Shown here one piece after another: positions 1 to 6,781 of a DNA stretch of 64,000 nt; the stretch's first letter is position 1, and each line of letters begins with the position of its first letter. A program made the translations under genes and the position numbers. The notes under the pieces are model-generated. The model saw only the letters and a program-made list of their open reading frames with translations. It was not told where the DNA came from and made no database searches. This DNA is from CAKZNE01 sp964485405 (GTDB lineage: Bacteria > Bacteroidota > Bacteroidia > Flavobacteriales > Schleiferiaceae): positions 62,001-126,000 of the forward strand of contig CAZAJG010000004.1 in the NCBI GenBank assembly GCA_964485405.1, in the 5' to 3' direction.

Positions 1-2
1 TA

Positions 3-260
3 GATGAAATCGTTTTGCAGGCCTTTCAAGGTAAAGTGAAAACGCTCTTCCTAACCGAAGGCAAAGATGTTTATGGAGAATTTGATGCTAAAAATGACTT
101 TGTACTTAGTAATTTACCGCAAAAGGAAGGTGCTTCACTTTCCAATTTAGCTGCGGTTTACACCTCTCTCAATAAGGGTAATGTATATCATGTAGATGTA
201 GAAAAGATGCCCTTTTCACAAAAACCCATGAACGCAATTTTCACACAAAAAACACATTAA
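3..260 (+). CDS. baeRF-family protein, C-terminal part (cut by window edge)
   Basis: The reading frame is open from base 3, so the gene starts outside the window and only about 85 residues are seen. The segment matches the end of bacterial archaeo-eukaryotic release-factor-like (baeRF) proteins: a DEIVLQAFQGKVKTLFL stretch, then SNLAAVYTSLNKGNVY and a late MPF...NAIF ending. These correspond to the family's 'aa.qGrv.tLlv', 'L..la...tl..gg.Vy' and 'mP...aAil' pattern. Such proteins are thought to act in ribosome rescue or stress, but no substrate is established. The stop codon touches the next gene's ATG, so it is probably cotranscribed with the MscS channel. Confidence 0.6.
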   Translation, partial: DEIVLQAFQGKVKTLFLTEGKDVYGEFDAKNDFVLSNLPQKEGASLSNLAAVYTSLNKGNVYHVDVEKMPFSQKPMNAIFTQKTH

Positions 261-1163
261 ATGATGACAAATTTTGATCTTTCAACCGTGTACGAACTCA
301 TAAGTGAAAAGCTTGATACGTGGCTACAAACCATCATAACGATGTTGCCCAACCTGGTTGTAGCACTCGCGGTATTTGGTCTTTTTGTTTTAATGGGTAA
401 GGGACTTAAAAAGCTGGCTTACAAGCTTTCCGATAAAATTTCTGACAATCAAGCGCTTAACCGATTGATTTCCACTATCGTTTTTATATCGGTAATTGGT
501 ATAGGTATTTTTACGGCTCTGAGCTTATTGCATCTAGACAAAGCCCTTACTTCTCTACTTACAGGTGCAGGTATTATCGGATTGGCCTTGAGTTTTGCTT
601 TTCAAGATTCTGCCACCAACTTTATTTCTGGAATTTTTATGGCGGCTCGTAAGCCTTTCCACATCGGTGATGTAATTGAAAGTGAAGGAACTATGGGTAC
701 GGTAGACAAAATGAATTTGAGAAATACGATCCTACTCTCTTTTCAAGGACAGTATGTGTACATACCCAATAAGGAAGTGTATCAAAACAAGCTCATCAAT
801 TACAGTAAACTGGGTAAGCGAAGAGTAGATCTCTCTGTTGGTGTATCGTATGGCGATGATTTAAAAACAGCTCAAAAAACTGGATTAAATGCCATCAAAT
901 CTCTTCCTTTTATTATTGAAGAGGATAAAGCTTCCTTTTTATTTGATGAATTTGGTGATAGCTCTATTAATGGTAAACTGCGATTTTGGATAAAGTATGA
1001 AGGAGAAGTAACCTATTTACAAGCGCAAAGTCGCGCCATTACCGCGGTAAAAGAAGCATTCGATAATAATGATATTACCATTCCGTTCCCTATTCGCACC
1101 TTGGATTTTGGGATTAAGGGTGGAGAAAAACTCTCTGCGGTAATGGAGCAAGAAGTTGCTTAA
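261..1163 (+). CDS. MscS-family small-conductance mechanosensitive channel
   Basis: 300 residues. Three hydrophobic segments lie at about 26-48, 69-89 and 95-127. The third is the Gly/Ala-rich pore helix running into GLALSFAFQDSATNFISG and then KPFHIGDVI, the hallmark of the MscS pore and beta domain. The cytoplasmic part continues to about residue 290. It should sit in the inner membrane and release solutes on hypo-osmotic shock. The ATG directly follows the stop of the preceding baeRF gene; a second in-frame ATG at 264 is equally possible. The context of stress and envelope genes fits this role. Confidence 0.9.
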   Translation: MMTNFDLSTVYELISEKLDTWLQTIITMLPNLVVALAVFGLFVLMGKGLKKLAYKLSDKISDNQALNRLISTIVFISVIGIGIFTALSLLHLDKALTSLLTGAGIIGLALSFAFQDSATNFISGIFMAARKPFHIGDVIESEGTMGTVDKMNLRNTILLSFQGQYVYIPNKEVYQNKLINYSKLGKRRVDLSVGVSYGDDLKTAQKTGLNAIKSLPFIIEEDKASFLFDEFGDSSINGKLRFWIKYEGEVTYLQAQSRAITAVKEAFDNNDITIPFPIRTLDFGIKGGEKLSAVMEQEVA

Positions 1164-1276
1164 GAGGTAAAAATATTTTAGTTTCCCCTTCTCTTTGTTG
1201 AGAAATTACCGGAGAATATGTAAAGAAGTAGAACAACGTAAATAGTTGTGGATCAATCCAAAACAAGTAATAAATT

Positions 1277-2353
1277 ATGGACCTACTTCTTTATATATTC
1301 TCCGGTTTTTTAATGTTAATCCATTTGCTTTCTTTCTCCAAAAGGCAACATTGGATATTTAGAACCGCTGATTTTATCAAAATTCAATGGTTTATTCTTA
1401 AAACTCTATTTCTTCTACTCAACTTTATTTTTCTATCCAATACCACCCTCTGTTTTTGGCTCGTTCAAGGATTGTTGATTGCGCTTATCGTACATAGTGC
1501 TTTTCTTTTATATCCATATTTGTCTTTGTCTTGGCTTAGAAGGTCATCTAAAGGTTCCATTCATAGTAATGCTAGCACATCCATTCTATCTGTAAACGTT
1601 TATCAGCACAATCAAAACCATAAAAAACTTATTGATCTTGTTTACCAGGTAAAGCCGGATATCGTTTTTACTATGGAGTCCAACAAACAATGGGAAACTT
1701 CCTTGCAGATATTAGAGAAGGATTATCCGTTTTATAGAAAAATACCTTTAGAAAACGAATATGGAATACATTTTTACAGTAAACTAGAAATTCTAGATTT
1801 CCAAACTCATTTTTATACTTCTCCAGACTTACCTAGTATAGAAGCCGATTTACAAACCCGAAATAAAGAAATTTTTAAGTTTATTGGAGTGCATCCTTCT
1901 CCTCCAAGCCCTACTCAAGAGGATACTTCTAAAGAGCGAGATAGTGAGTTGTTATCTATTTCTGCTCGTGTTTTTACATGTAATGTACCAGTTTTAGTTG
2001 CTGGTGATTTTAATAATGTGGCCTGGAGCAGATCCTCTAGACTTTTTAAGAAAAATTCTGGGCTATTAGATGCTCGTGAAGGGAGAGGTTTCATTTCTAC
2101 CTTTCATGCCAAATATCGCTTACTGAGATTCCCGATTGATTTACTGTATCATTCGCCAGAAGTATTTATTACAGAATTAAAAACGCTAGAAAATATTGGT
2201 TCAGATCACCTTCCGCTCTTTAGTAAGTTTTATATAAATACAAAAGAGCAAAGTCTTGCTCAAAAAGAAACTGATCTGAATAAAGTAGAGGAAGCAGAGA
2301 TAAACGATATGATTGCATCTGGTAATCAAGCTTCCAACAGTAGAAATTCCTAA
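1277..2353 (+). CDS. Membrane-anchored endonuclease/exonuclease/phosphatase-fold protein
   Basis: 358 residues. The N-terminal 95 residues hold two or three hydrophobic helices (about 2-20, 40-60, 63-85). An EEP-fold domain follows at about 100-320. Visible family motifs are SVNVYQHN, a metal-binding Glu in FTMES, AGDFN, and the C-terminal catalytic SDHLPL. Members cleave phosphodiester or phosphomonoester bonds in nucleic acids, inositol phosphates or lipids; the substrate here cannot be read from sequence. The last 40 residues (KEQSLAQKETDLNKVEEA...) look disordered. It stands alone between MscS and the stress-lipoprotein promoter. Confidence 0.8.
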   Translation: MDLLLYIFSGFLMLIHLLSFSKRQHWIFRTADFIKIQWFILKTLFLLLNFIFLSNTTLCFWLVQGLLIALIVHSAFLLYPYLSLSWLRRSSKGSIHSNASTSILSVNVYQHNQNHKKLIDLVYQVKPDIVFTMESNKQWETSLQILEKDYPFYRKIPLENEYGIHFYSKLEILDFQTHFYTSPDLPSIEADLQTRNKEIFKFIGVHPSPPSPTQEDTSKERDSELLSISARVFTCNVPVLVAGDFNNVAWSRSSRLFKKNSGLLDAREGRGFISTFHAKYRLLRFPIDLLYHSPEVFITELKTLENIGSDHLPLFSKFYINTKEQSLAQKETDLNKVEEAEINDMIASGNQASNSRNS

Positions 2354-2390
2354 AGAAAACCTACTCATTTTCATTGCTTATAGGATTACA

Positions 2391-2448
2391 ATCAATAGTC
2401 TCCATTGACGGTTATCAATGCCCAAAAGCAGCCACCAGACTACATTTG
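2391..2448 (+). promoter_or_regulatory. Promoter with CRP/FNR-like palindrome and TAnnTTTG -7 box
   Basis: Half-sites TCAATA (2392-2397), CATTGA (2403-2408) and TCAATG (2415-2420) are followed by TACATTTG (2441-2448), a perfect Bacteroidota -7 element. The last two half-sites form TTGAC-N4-ATCAA, one base from the FNR consensus TTGAT-N4-ATCAA. The palindrome centre lies about 42 bp upstream of the expected transcription start, the usual activator position. Spacing is identical to the dps promoter at 6061-6118. Confidence 0.65.
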
Positions 2449-2491
2449 TACCAACAAAATAAGTAACACATCAATCTAAAAAATCAATATT

Positions 2492-2854
2492 ATGAAACGT
2501 ATTATCCTTCCAGCCATCTTATCGCTTTTAGCTTTTACCGCTTGTGAATCTCAAACCACAGCAGAAGATGTGAAAGACGAAGTAGCGGAAGCTGTTGAAA
2601 CCACAGGAGATTTTCTTGAAGACAAAAAAGAATCTTTAATAGACGAATTGGACGGGTCACGTAAAGATCTGGAAGATTATTATGAAGACGCCAGTGAAGA
2701 AACGAAAGAAGCGATGAACGAATTACGTGATGAATTGGATGATACTTATGACAAAATTAAATCTGCTTCTAAGGATAACATTGACAAGTTAGAAGAGAAA
2801 GCAGAAGCAATCAAGAAAAAAATCAAGGAGAAAACAAATTCCATGTCTAAATAA
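2492..2854 (+). CDS. Small charged coiled-coil lipoprotein
   Basis: 120 residues with a lipoprotein signal peptide (MKRIILPAILSLLAFTAC, Cys 18 expected to be lipidated). The rest is almost entirely Asp/Glu/Lys-rich helix with heptad-like character, similar in style to YtxH- or apolipoprotein-like stress proteins; no catalytic motif is visible. It is the first gene after the CRP/FNR-like promoter and probably leads the 2492-4881 operon. The function is unknown; a role in envelope stress is inferred only from neighbours. Confidence 0.75.
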   Translation: MKRIILPAILSLLAFTACESQTTAEDVKDEVAEAVETTGDFLEDKKESLIDELDGSRKDLEDYYEDASEETKEAMNELRDELDDTYDKIKSASKDNIDKLEEKAEAIKKKIKEKTNSMSK

Positions 2855-2910
2855 TTGAAAACAAACAATCAACAAAACAAATTTTATTAATCTTTTAAAT
2901 TTTAAACATT

Positions 2911-3147
2911 ATGAATAATACACTGAAAAATATCTTATTAGTAACTGGAGGATTAGCAGCTGGAGTAATTACTGGAGTTTTAACCGCACCAAAAAGTGGT
3001 AAAGAAACGAGAGAGGATATCATGAATAAAATCAATGAGTTAAAAGCTCGAGTAGATGGTTTAACTGGAGAGGCACGTAAAAACATTGAGGAAAAGATCA
3101 ATAGTTTAAAGAAATCTTTATCCGAAATGGAAATTGAGATTCAATAA
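2911..3147 (+). CDS. YtxH domain-containing protein
   Basis: 78 residues. A single N-terminal membrane helix (about residues 6-27) ends in the family signature VLTAPKSGKETRED, followed by an amphipathic coiled-coil helix to the end. YtxH proteins are general-stress-induced small membrane proteins in many bacteria; the mechanism is unknown. It lies 56 bp after the lipoprotein gene and in the same orientation as the next three genes, so likely one operon. Confidence 0.85.
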   Translation: MNNTLKNILLVTGGLAAGVITGVLTAPKSGKETREDIMNKINELKARVDGLTGEARKNIEEKINSLKKSLSEMEIEIQ

Positions 3148-3189
3148 GAAATCTCAATTTTCATGAAATAAACCGATAATAATCAAGAT

Positions 3190-3531
3190 ATGAGCGACTG
3201 GAAAACAAGCATTTCAAAAGTAAAACAAGAGGTAACAGAATATGTTACTTTAAATATCAAGCAGATAAAGTTTGAAGCTATTGAATACATAGCTAAGGAA
3301 AGAGCACAGTTGGTATTTAATTCTATGCTCCTACTCACATTGATGCTTGTTTTAGTTTTCTGCAGCTTGTTTGTAGCTATGCTGTTGAATGCACACTTCC
3401 AGAGCTTATATCTTGGTTTCGGTTTTGTAGCCTTAGGTTGGCTGGCCCTTCTTCTTCTTCTGTTCCTTTTTGGCAAATCGATCCGCCAGAAGCTTTTCGA
3501 TAACTATGCGGATAAAAATATCCCTTCTTAA
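3190..3531 (+). CDS. Holin-X-like (phage holin superfamily 6) membrane protein
   Basis: 113 residues. An amphipathic N-terminal region (1-45) precedes two membrane helices at about 50-72 and 80-100, with a short basic tail. This layout and size match the putative holin-X / phage-holin-superfamily-6 proteins that often accompany YtxH and DUF883-type genes in bacterial stress operons. No lysis genes are nearby, so a true holin role is unlikely. It is flanked at 42 bp and 11 bp by operon neighbours. Confidence 0.6.
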   Translation: MSDWKTSISKVKQEVTEYVTLNIKQIKFEAIEYIAKERAQLVFNSMLLLTLMLVLVFCSLFVAMLLNAHFQSLYLGFGFVALGWLALLLLLFLFGKSIRQKLFDNYADKNIPS

Positions 3532-3542
3532 AACTCAGAACC

Positions 3543-3863
3543 ATGCAAACTCAATCAAAATTTTATAAAGCAAAACATGAGAATGAAAAGCAACTTTTAG
3601 TGAAGGAGGCCAATATGAAGGAGAATATGGAACGTACAATGTCTTTTGAACATTTATTGAAAGGCCTACTTCCTACAAGTTTAAAAGTTGCTTCAGCCGT
3701 AACGGAAAAGAAGAGTATTTCATCTTCAAACACCAATCCACAAAATTCATTAAATGAGTGGATTCAAGCAGGAGTTCAAGTTGTGGATGTTTTCAATCAA
3801 ATCAAAAATTTAACCCAACACATTACACAACTTTTAGAGAAGCCCGCCAATGAAACTCATTAA
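3543..3863 (+). CDS. Hypothetical protein of the stress operon
   Basis: 106 residues with no signal peptide or membrane helix. It is Lys/Glu-rich at the start and Ser/Asn-rich in the middle (ISSSNTNPQNS), with an amphipathic C-terminal helix (VFNQIKNLTQHITQLLEK). I do not recognise the family. Its end overlaps the AI-2E transporter start by 14 bp, so the two are translationally coupled. Its position after a YtxH and a holin-X-like gene suggests a membrane-peripheral partner in the same response, by inference only. Confidence 0.6.
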   Translation: MQTQSKFYKAKHENEKQLLVKEANMKENMERTMSFEHLLKGLLPTSLKVASAVTEKKSISSSNTNPQNSLNEWIQAGVQVVDVFNQIKNLTQHITQLLEKPANETH

Positions 3864-4881
3864 ACTAAAATATCTTCAATACATAACCTACGTGCTTCTA
3901 AGCTTATGTGTTTCTGTATATATGCTAAAGGAAGCCAAATTAATTTTAGCCCCCTTAGTATTGGCGATATTTTTGAGTGTAGCACTCCTCCCCCTTTTAC
4001 GCTTCATAAACCGATTTATAAAGTCTAACTTCTGGTCTGTTTTTACCTTAATAAGCTTTAACTCTTTAGTTGTAGGAGGGCTCGGCTTGGTTATTTACTC
4101 GCAGCTTCAAGATTTTGAACAAAACTCTAAAAGTCTCTATTCCAACATCGAAACGAGCTTTAAACAGTTAGAGGAAAAGTTAGAAAATACAACACATTTT
4201 GATGCTGGAGACATAGAAGATCTTATAGAGGATAATCAAGAAAAGATTATTGACTCCGGTTCTGAAACGGCCATTCTTTTGGTCGATAATGTTTCTAATT
4301 TATTACTTTATTTAGCTACCATTCCTCTATATACCTTTTTCTTACTCTTTTATCGCAGAGAAATTAATTCTAAGCTTCAAGCCGTTTTATCATCTATTCA
4401 CATAAGATACAAGCAGTTGGCAGGCGAATTCTCATCTTTAATACAAGATTACCTCAAAGGGATTATGATTGTTATTTTCATCCTCGGAGTTTTAAATAGT
4501 TTAGGGCTGTGGGCTTTAGATGTTCCTTATGCTTTTTTACTCGGTTTTTTGGTGGCTGCGTTTTCTATTGTACCTTATATAGGTATGATTGTAGGAGGAT
4601 CTCTTGTGTTGATAATTTCTTACGCAACCCAAGGTTCCTTACCTACTTTAGGTCTTATAACGGCCTTATTTGCGGTAATCCAATTTGTTGAAGGGAACTT
4701 TATAACCCCCTATGTGGTGGGAAACAAAGTAAACATTAACTCTTTTGTTGCGATTCTCGCTCTACTAGTAGGAAGTCAATTATGGGGCATTGCGGGAATG
4801 ATTTTAGCAATTCCAACTACAGCCGCCATTTCTATCTTTACCAATCAGCTGCAGGACAAAGTATACTTTAAACCTTCTTAG
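3850..4881 (+). CDS. AI-2E family (PerM-like) transporter
   Basis: 343 residues, a normal length for the family. Hydrophobic helices lie at about 12-30, 31-50, 60-85, 148-172 and four or more between 205 and 335. A charged soluble segment sits at about 90-145. The C-terminal half carries the family's Gly/Pro-rich helices, including FSIVPYIGMIVG and GNFITPYVVG. Members include AI-2 exporters and sodium/proton antiporters, and the substrate cannot be assigned. The gene overlaps its upstream neighbour by 14 bp and is closed by a strong terminator at 4911-4937. Confidence 0.85.
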   Translation: MKLIKLKYLQYITYVLLSLCVSVYMLKEAKLILAPLVLAIFLSVALLPLLRFINRFIKSNFWSVFTLISFNSLVVGGLGLVIYSQLQDFEQNSKSLYSNIETSFKQLEEKLENTTHFDAGDIEDLIEDNQEKIIDSGSETAILLVDNVSNLLLYLATIPLYTFFLLFYRREINSKLQAVLSSIHIRYKQLAGEFSSLIQDYLKGIMIVIFILGVLNSLGLWALDVPYAFLLGFLVAAFSIVPYIGMIVGGSLVLIISYATQGSLPTLGLITALFAVIQFVEGNFITPYVVGNKVNINSFVAILALLVGSQLWGIAGMILAIPTTAAISIFTNQLQDKVYFKPS

Positions 4882-4910
4882 GTTAAATTCTAGTATTATT
4901 ATCAGATTAT

Positions 4911-4937
4911 GAGCAACTCTTTGTTGCTCTTTTTTTT
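4911..4937 (+). terminator. Rho-independent terminator of the 2492-4881 operon
   Basis: Perfect 7-bp stem GAGCAAC/GTTGCTC with a 5-nt loop (4911-4929), followed by eight T. It lies 30 bp after the AI-2E transporter stop. Confidence 0.9.
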
Positions 4938-4950
4938 ATATATGACTGGC

Positions 4951-4968
4951 TGTTGACCAAAATCAATG
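4951..4968 (+). promoter_or_regulatory. Weaker CRP/FNR-like site upstream of the 5053 gene
   Basis: TTGAC-CAAA-ATCAATG (4953-4968) resembles the palindromes at 2403-2420 and 6073-6090, with one arm degraded (TGTTGA for CATTGA). The third upstream half-site is absent. No good -7 box lies at the spacing seen in the other two; TACATCCC at 4992 is the nearest. A tentative member of the same site family. Confidence 0.35.
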
Positions 4969-5052
4969 ATCAGCTACTCAGTACATCATCGTACATCCCT
5001 CTTAACAGCTCTAATTTTACGGTATCAAAATCACTTAAAACATCATAACAGT

Positions 5053-5199
5053 ATGAGCAACTTATTATACATTCTCGCAGTAGTACTAGTTATTGGCTGG
5101 GCCATTGGATTCTTTGCATTTAGCGCAGGAGGTATTATTCATGTGCTGCTTGTGATTGCTGTTGTTTCTCTCCTTTTAAGACTGATAAAGGGTAGATAG
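5053..5199 (+). CDS. Lmo0937/DUF5670-family small membrane protein
   Basis: 48 residues starting at the ATG at 5053 (MSNLLYILAVVLVIGWAIGF...). Two membrane helices are separated by a short Gly-rich turn (SAGGIIH), with a basic end (LIKGR). This is the typical layout of the small lmo0937/DUF5670 membrane proteins that co-occur with CsbD and YtxH stress proteins. A longer frame from 4966 is open, but it adds a non-conserved, non-hydrophobic extension crossing the promoter region, so the internal ATG is preferred. The function is unknown. Confidence 0.75.
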   Translation: MSNLLYILAVVLVIGWAIGFFAFSAGGIIHVLLVIAVVSLLLRLIKGR

Positions 5200-5258
5200 G
5201 ATAAAAGTATTTAATGATAAAAGAGAATTGAAAATCAAATCGTAAATAAATTAAAATT

Positions 5259-5450
5259 ATGAGTGCAATAGAAGATAAAATCAAAGGAAACTGGAATCAA
5301 GTTAAAGGACGTTTAAAGCAATCCTACGGAACTCTAACGGATAACGACTTACAATATGAAGAAGGTAAAGAGGATGAGCTCCTTGGAAGAATTCAAGAGA
5401 AAACAGGAAAAACAAAATCTGAAATCAAGGATTTGATTGACTCTATATGA
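5259..5450 (+). CDS. CsbD-family general stress protein
   Basis: 63 residues, a full-length CsbD domain: MSAIEDKIKGNWNQVKG at the start, LTDNDLQYEEGKEDELLGRIQ in the middle and a TKSEIKDLID end. These soluble two-helix proteins are strongly stress-induced (sigma-B in Bacillus, osmotic and stationary stress elsewhere). The molecular role is unknown. It is 59 bp downstream of the DUF5670 gene and likely cotranscribed. Confidence 0.92.
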   Translation: MSAIEDKIKGNWNQVKGRLKQSYGTLTDNDLQYEEGKEDELLGRIQEKTGKTKSEIKDLIDSI

Positions 5451-5496
5451 AAAGTTACACAGAGAGAACCTTATTGAATAATCTTAAACTCAAAAT

Positions 5497-5979
5497 ATGA
5501 AATTCAAAAAAATCCTAGTTGCATTTACTATCCTAATATTCACTTCATCAACTGCTTATGCTCAATATTACAAAACTGGAATAGGTGCCAAGCTGGGTGC
5601 TTCCAATGGAATAAGCGTAAAACACTTTGTAAGCGAAACCAATGCTATTGAAGGTATTCTAAACTCTCGTTGGAGAGGTTTTAACCTCACAGGTTTATAC
5701 CAAATTCACAATCCTGCCTTCAATACTGCAGGTTTTACTTGGTATTATGGTGGTGGTGCACATATTGGAATTTGGAATGGTAACGATAGAAATCCATGGT
5801 TTGATGAGGACGATCGCAGCTATACCGTTATTGGTGTTGATGGTGTTTTAGGTTTGGAGTATAAGTTTAATAATGCTCCTTTTACTTTAAGTATGGATTG
5901 GAAGCCTGCTGTTAATCTGATAGGGTATACTGGAGCTTGGTTAAGCGAAGGTGGCCTAGCGATAAGATACGTTTGGTAA
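5497..5979 (+). CDS. Secreted outer-membrane beta-barrel-like protein
   Basis: 160 residues with a clear signal peptide (cleavage after AYA, about residue 22). The mature part is rich in alternating aromatic and Gly strands (GIGAKLGAS, GLYQIHN, FTWYYGGGAHIGIW, FTLSMDWKPAVN) and ends in RYVW with a terminal aromatic. This suggests a small eight-stranded barrel or a periplasmic beta protein. The family is not recognised further. A terminator follows at 6002-6031, so it closes the 5053-5979 unit. Confidence 0.65.
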   Translation: MKFKKILVAFTILIFTSSTAYAQYYKTGIGAKLGASNGISVKHFVSETNAIEGILNSRWRGFNLTGLYQIHNPAFNTAGFTWYYGGGAHIGIWNGNDRNPWFDEDDRSYTVIGVDGVLGLEYKFNNAPFTLSMDWKPAVNLIGYTGAWLSEGGLAIRYVW

Positions 5980-6001
5980 AATACATTTATCTCTGATAAA
6001 G

Positions 6002-6031
6002 AAGACGGTTCTAATGGGCCGTCTTTTTTTT
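6002..6031 (+). terminator. Rho-independent terminator
   Basis: Stem AAGACGG/CCGTCTT (6002-6008 with 6019-6025), 10-nt loop, then an eight-T run. It lies 23 bp after the stop of the barrel-like gene. Confidence 0.85.
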
Positions 6032-6060
6032 GCGCTCACAAATACATGTATCCCTTAGAA

Positions 6061-6118
6061 ATCAATGAAAGTCATTGACAACGATCAATGCATAGGAGGC
6101 CCATGATGGCTAATTTTG
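6061..6118 (+). promoter_or_regulatory. dps promoter with triple half-site and TAnnTTTG box
   Basis: Half-sites TCAATG (6062-6067), CATTGA (6073-6078) and TCAATG (6085-6090), then TAATTTTG (6111-6118). Every spacing equals that at 2391-2448: 5 nt between the first two half-sites, 6 nt between the palindrome arms, 20 nt to the -7 box. The expected transcription start is near 6124. Confidence 0.7.
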
Positions 6119-6145
6119 ATGAATAATCAATTTGCAAGAAATAAT

Positions 6146-6646
6146 ATGGATACTGAATTAAAAGAAATGAAAACGTTTAGAAAATTAGGCTTCTCGCATA
6201 TTGAAACTGCAGAAGTGGTAACTAAGTTGAACCTATTACTGGCCAACTATCACTTGCACCATCAGAAACTAAGAAATTTCCATTGGAATGTGGAAGGTTC
6301 TGACTTTTTTGAGCTACATGAAAAGTTTGAGGAAGAATATACAAAAGTGTATGAGCAGATCGATATGATAGCTGAAAGAATACGTGTGTTTGGGAAAAAA
6401 CCAATGAGCAATTGGTCAGAATACCTCAAAGTAGCAGAAATCAATGAGGCCAGAAAGAATGTAACATCATTCGAAATGGTAAAAGAAATATTAAACGATT
6501 TTGAAATTTTACTCTCGTTCATGGTGAGTTCACATGAGGCAGCAGCTGAAGTGGGTGATTTAGGAACCGTGGACATGATGACCAAATTTATTCAAGACTT
6601 AGAAAAATCACATTGGATGTATTCTGCTTGGTTAAAGAACGTATAA
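6146..6646 (+). CDS. dps: Dps/ferritin-like DNA-protecting protein
   Basis: 167 residues from the ATG at 6146. It is a four-helix ferritin-like protein with the Dps ferroxidase signature HHQKLRNFHWNVEG...LHEKFEEEY and, later, DMIAERIRVFGKKP. It oxidises and stores iron using peroxide and protects DNA under stress. Start choice: in-frame TTG 6116 and ATG 6119 are upstream, but they overlap the -7 promoter box (6111-6118). Position 6146 leaves a leader of about 20 nt and begins at MDTELKEMK. Regulation by a CRP/FNR-type factor is inferred from the palindrome upstream. A strong terminator follows. Confidence 0.9.
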   Translation: MDTELKEMKTFRKLGFSHIETAEVVTKLNLLLANYHLHHQKLRNFHWNVEGSDFFELHEKFEEEYTKVYEQIDMIAERIRVFGKKPMSNWSEYLKVAEINEARKNVTSFEMVKEILNDFEILLSFMVSSHEAAAEVGDLGTVDMMTKFIQDLEKSHWMYSAWLKNV

Positions 6647-6666
6647 TTACAATACGCTCTTATTAT

Positions 6667-6697
6667 AAAGGGATTGGTTCGCCAATCCCTTTTTTTT
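6667..6697 (+). terminator. Rho-independent terminator of dps
   Basis: Perfect 11-bp stem (AAAGGGATTGG/CCAATCCCTTT) closed by a stable TTCG tetraloop at 6678-6681 and followed by more T. It lies 20 bp after the dps stop. Confidence 0.95.
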
Positions 6698-6725
6698 GTG
6701 CCCTAGTACACACAATTGGAGTCGT

Positions 6726-6759
6726 TTTGTGGCTTCAGTCAATATTAAAAATACCTTTG
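6726..6759 (+). promoter_or_regulatory. Bacteroidota-type promoter of the helicase gene
   Basis: TTTG at 6726-6729 (-33 element), 22-nt spacer, then TACCTTTG at 6752-6759 (-7 element). The start codon is 23 nt beyond the -7 box. Confidence 0.65.
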
Positions 6760-6781
6760 CCCAATCATTTAAAACACATCT

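Noticed and set aside
3190..3531. Holin gene as a sign of a prophage
   Set aside because: No other phage genes, integrase or attachment repeats were seen; such proteins are common in stress operons.
5228..5238. TTGAAAATCAA before csbD as another CRP/FNR-like box
   Set aside because: The arms are too close (11 bp total instead of 14), and no -7 box lies at the right distance.
6095..6126. AGGAGG plus ATGATG as the start of a short leader peptide before dps
   Set aside because: It lies between the activator site and the -7 box, so it should not be transcribed from the dps promoter.
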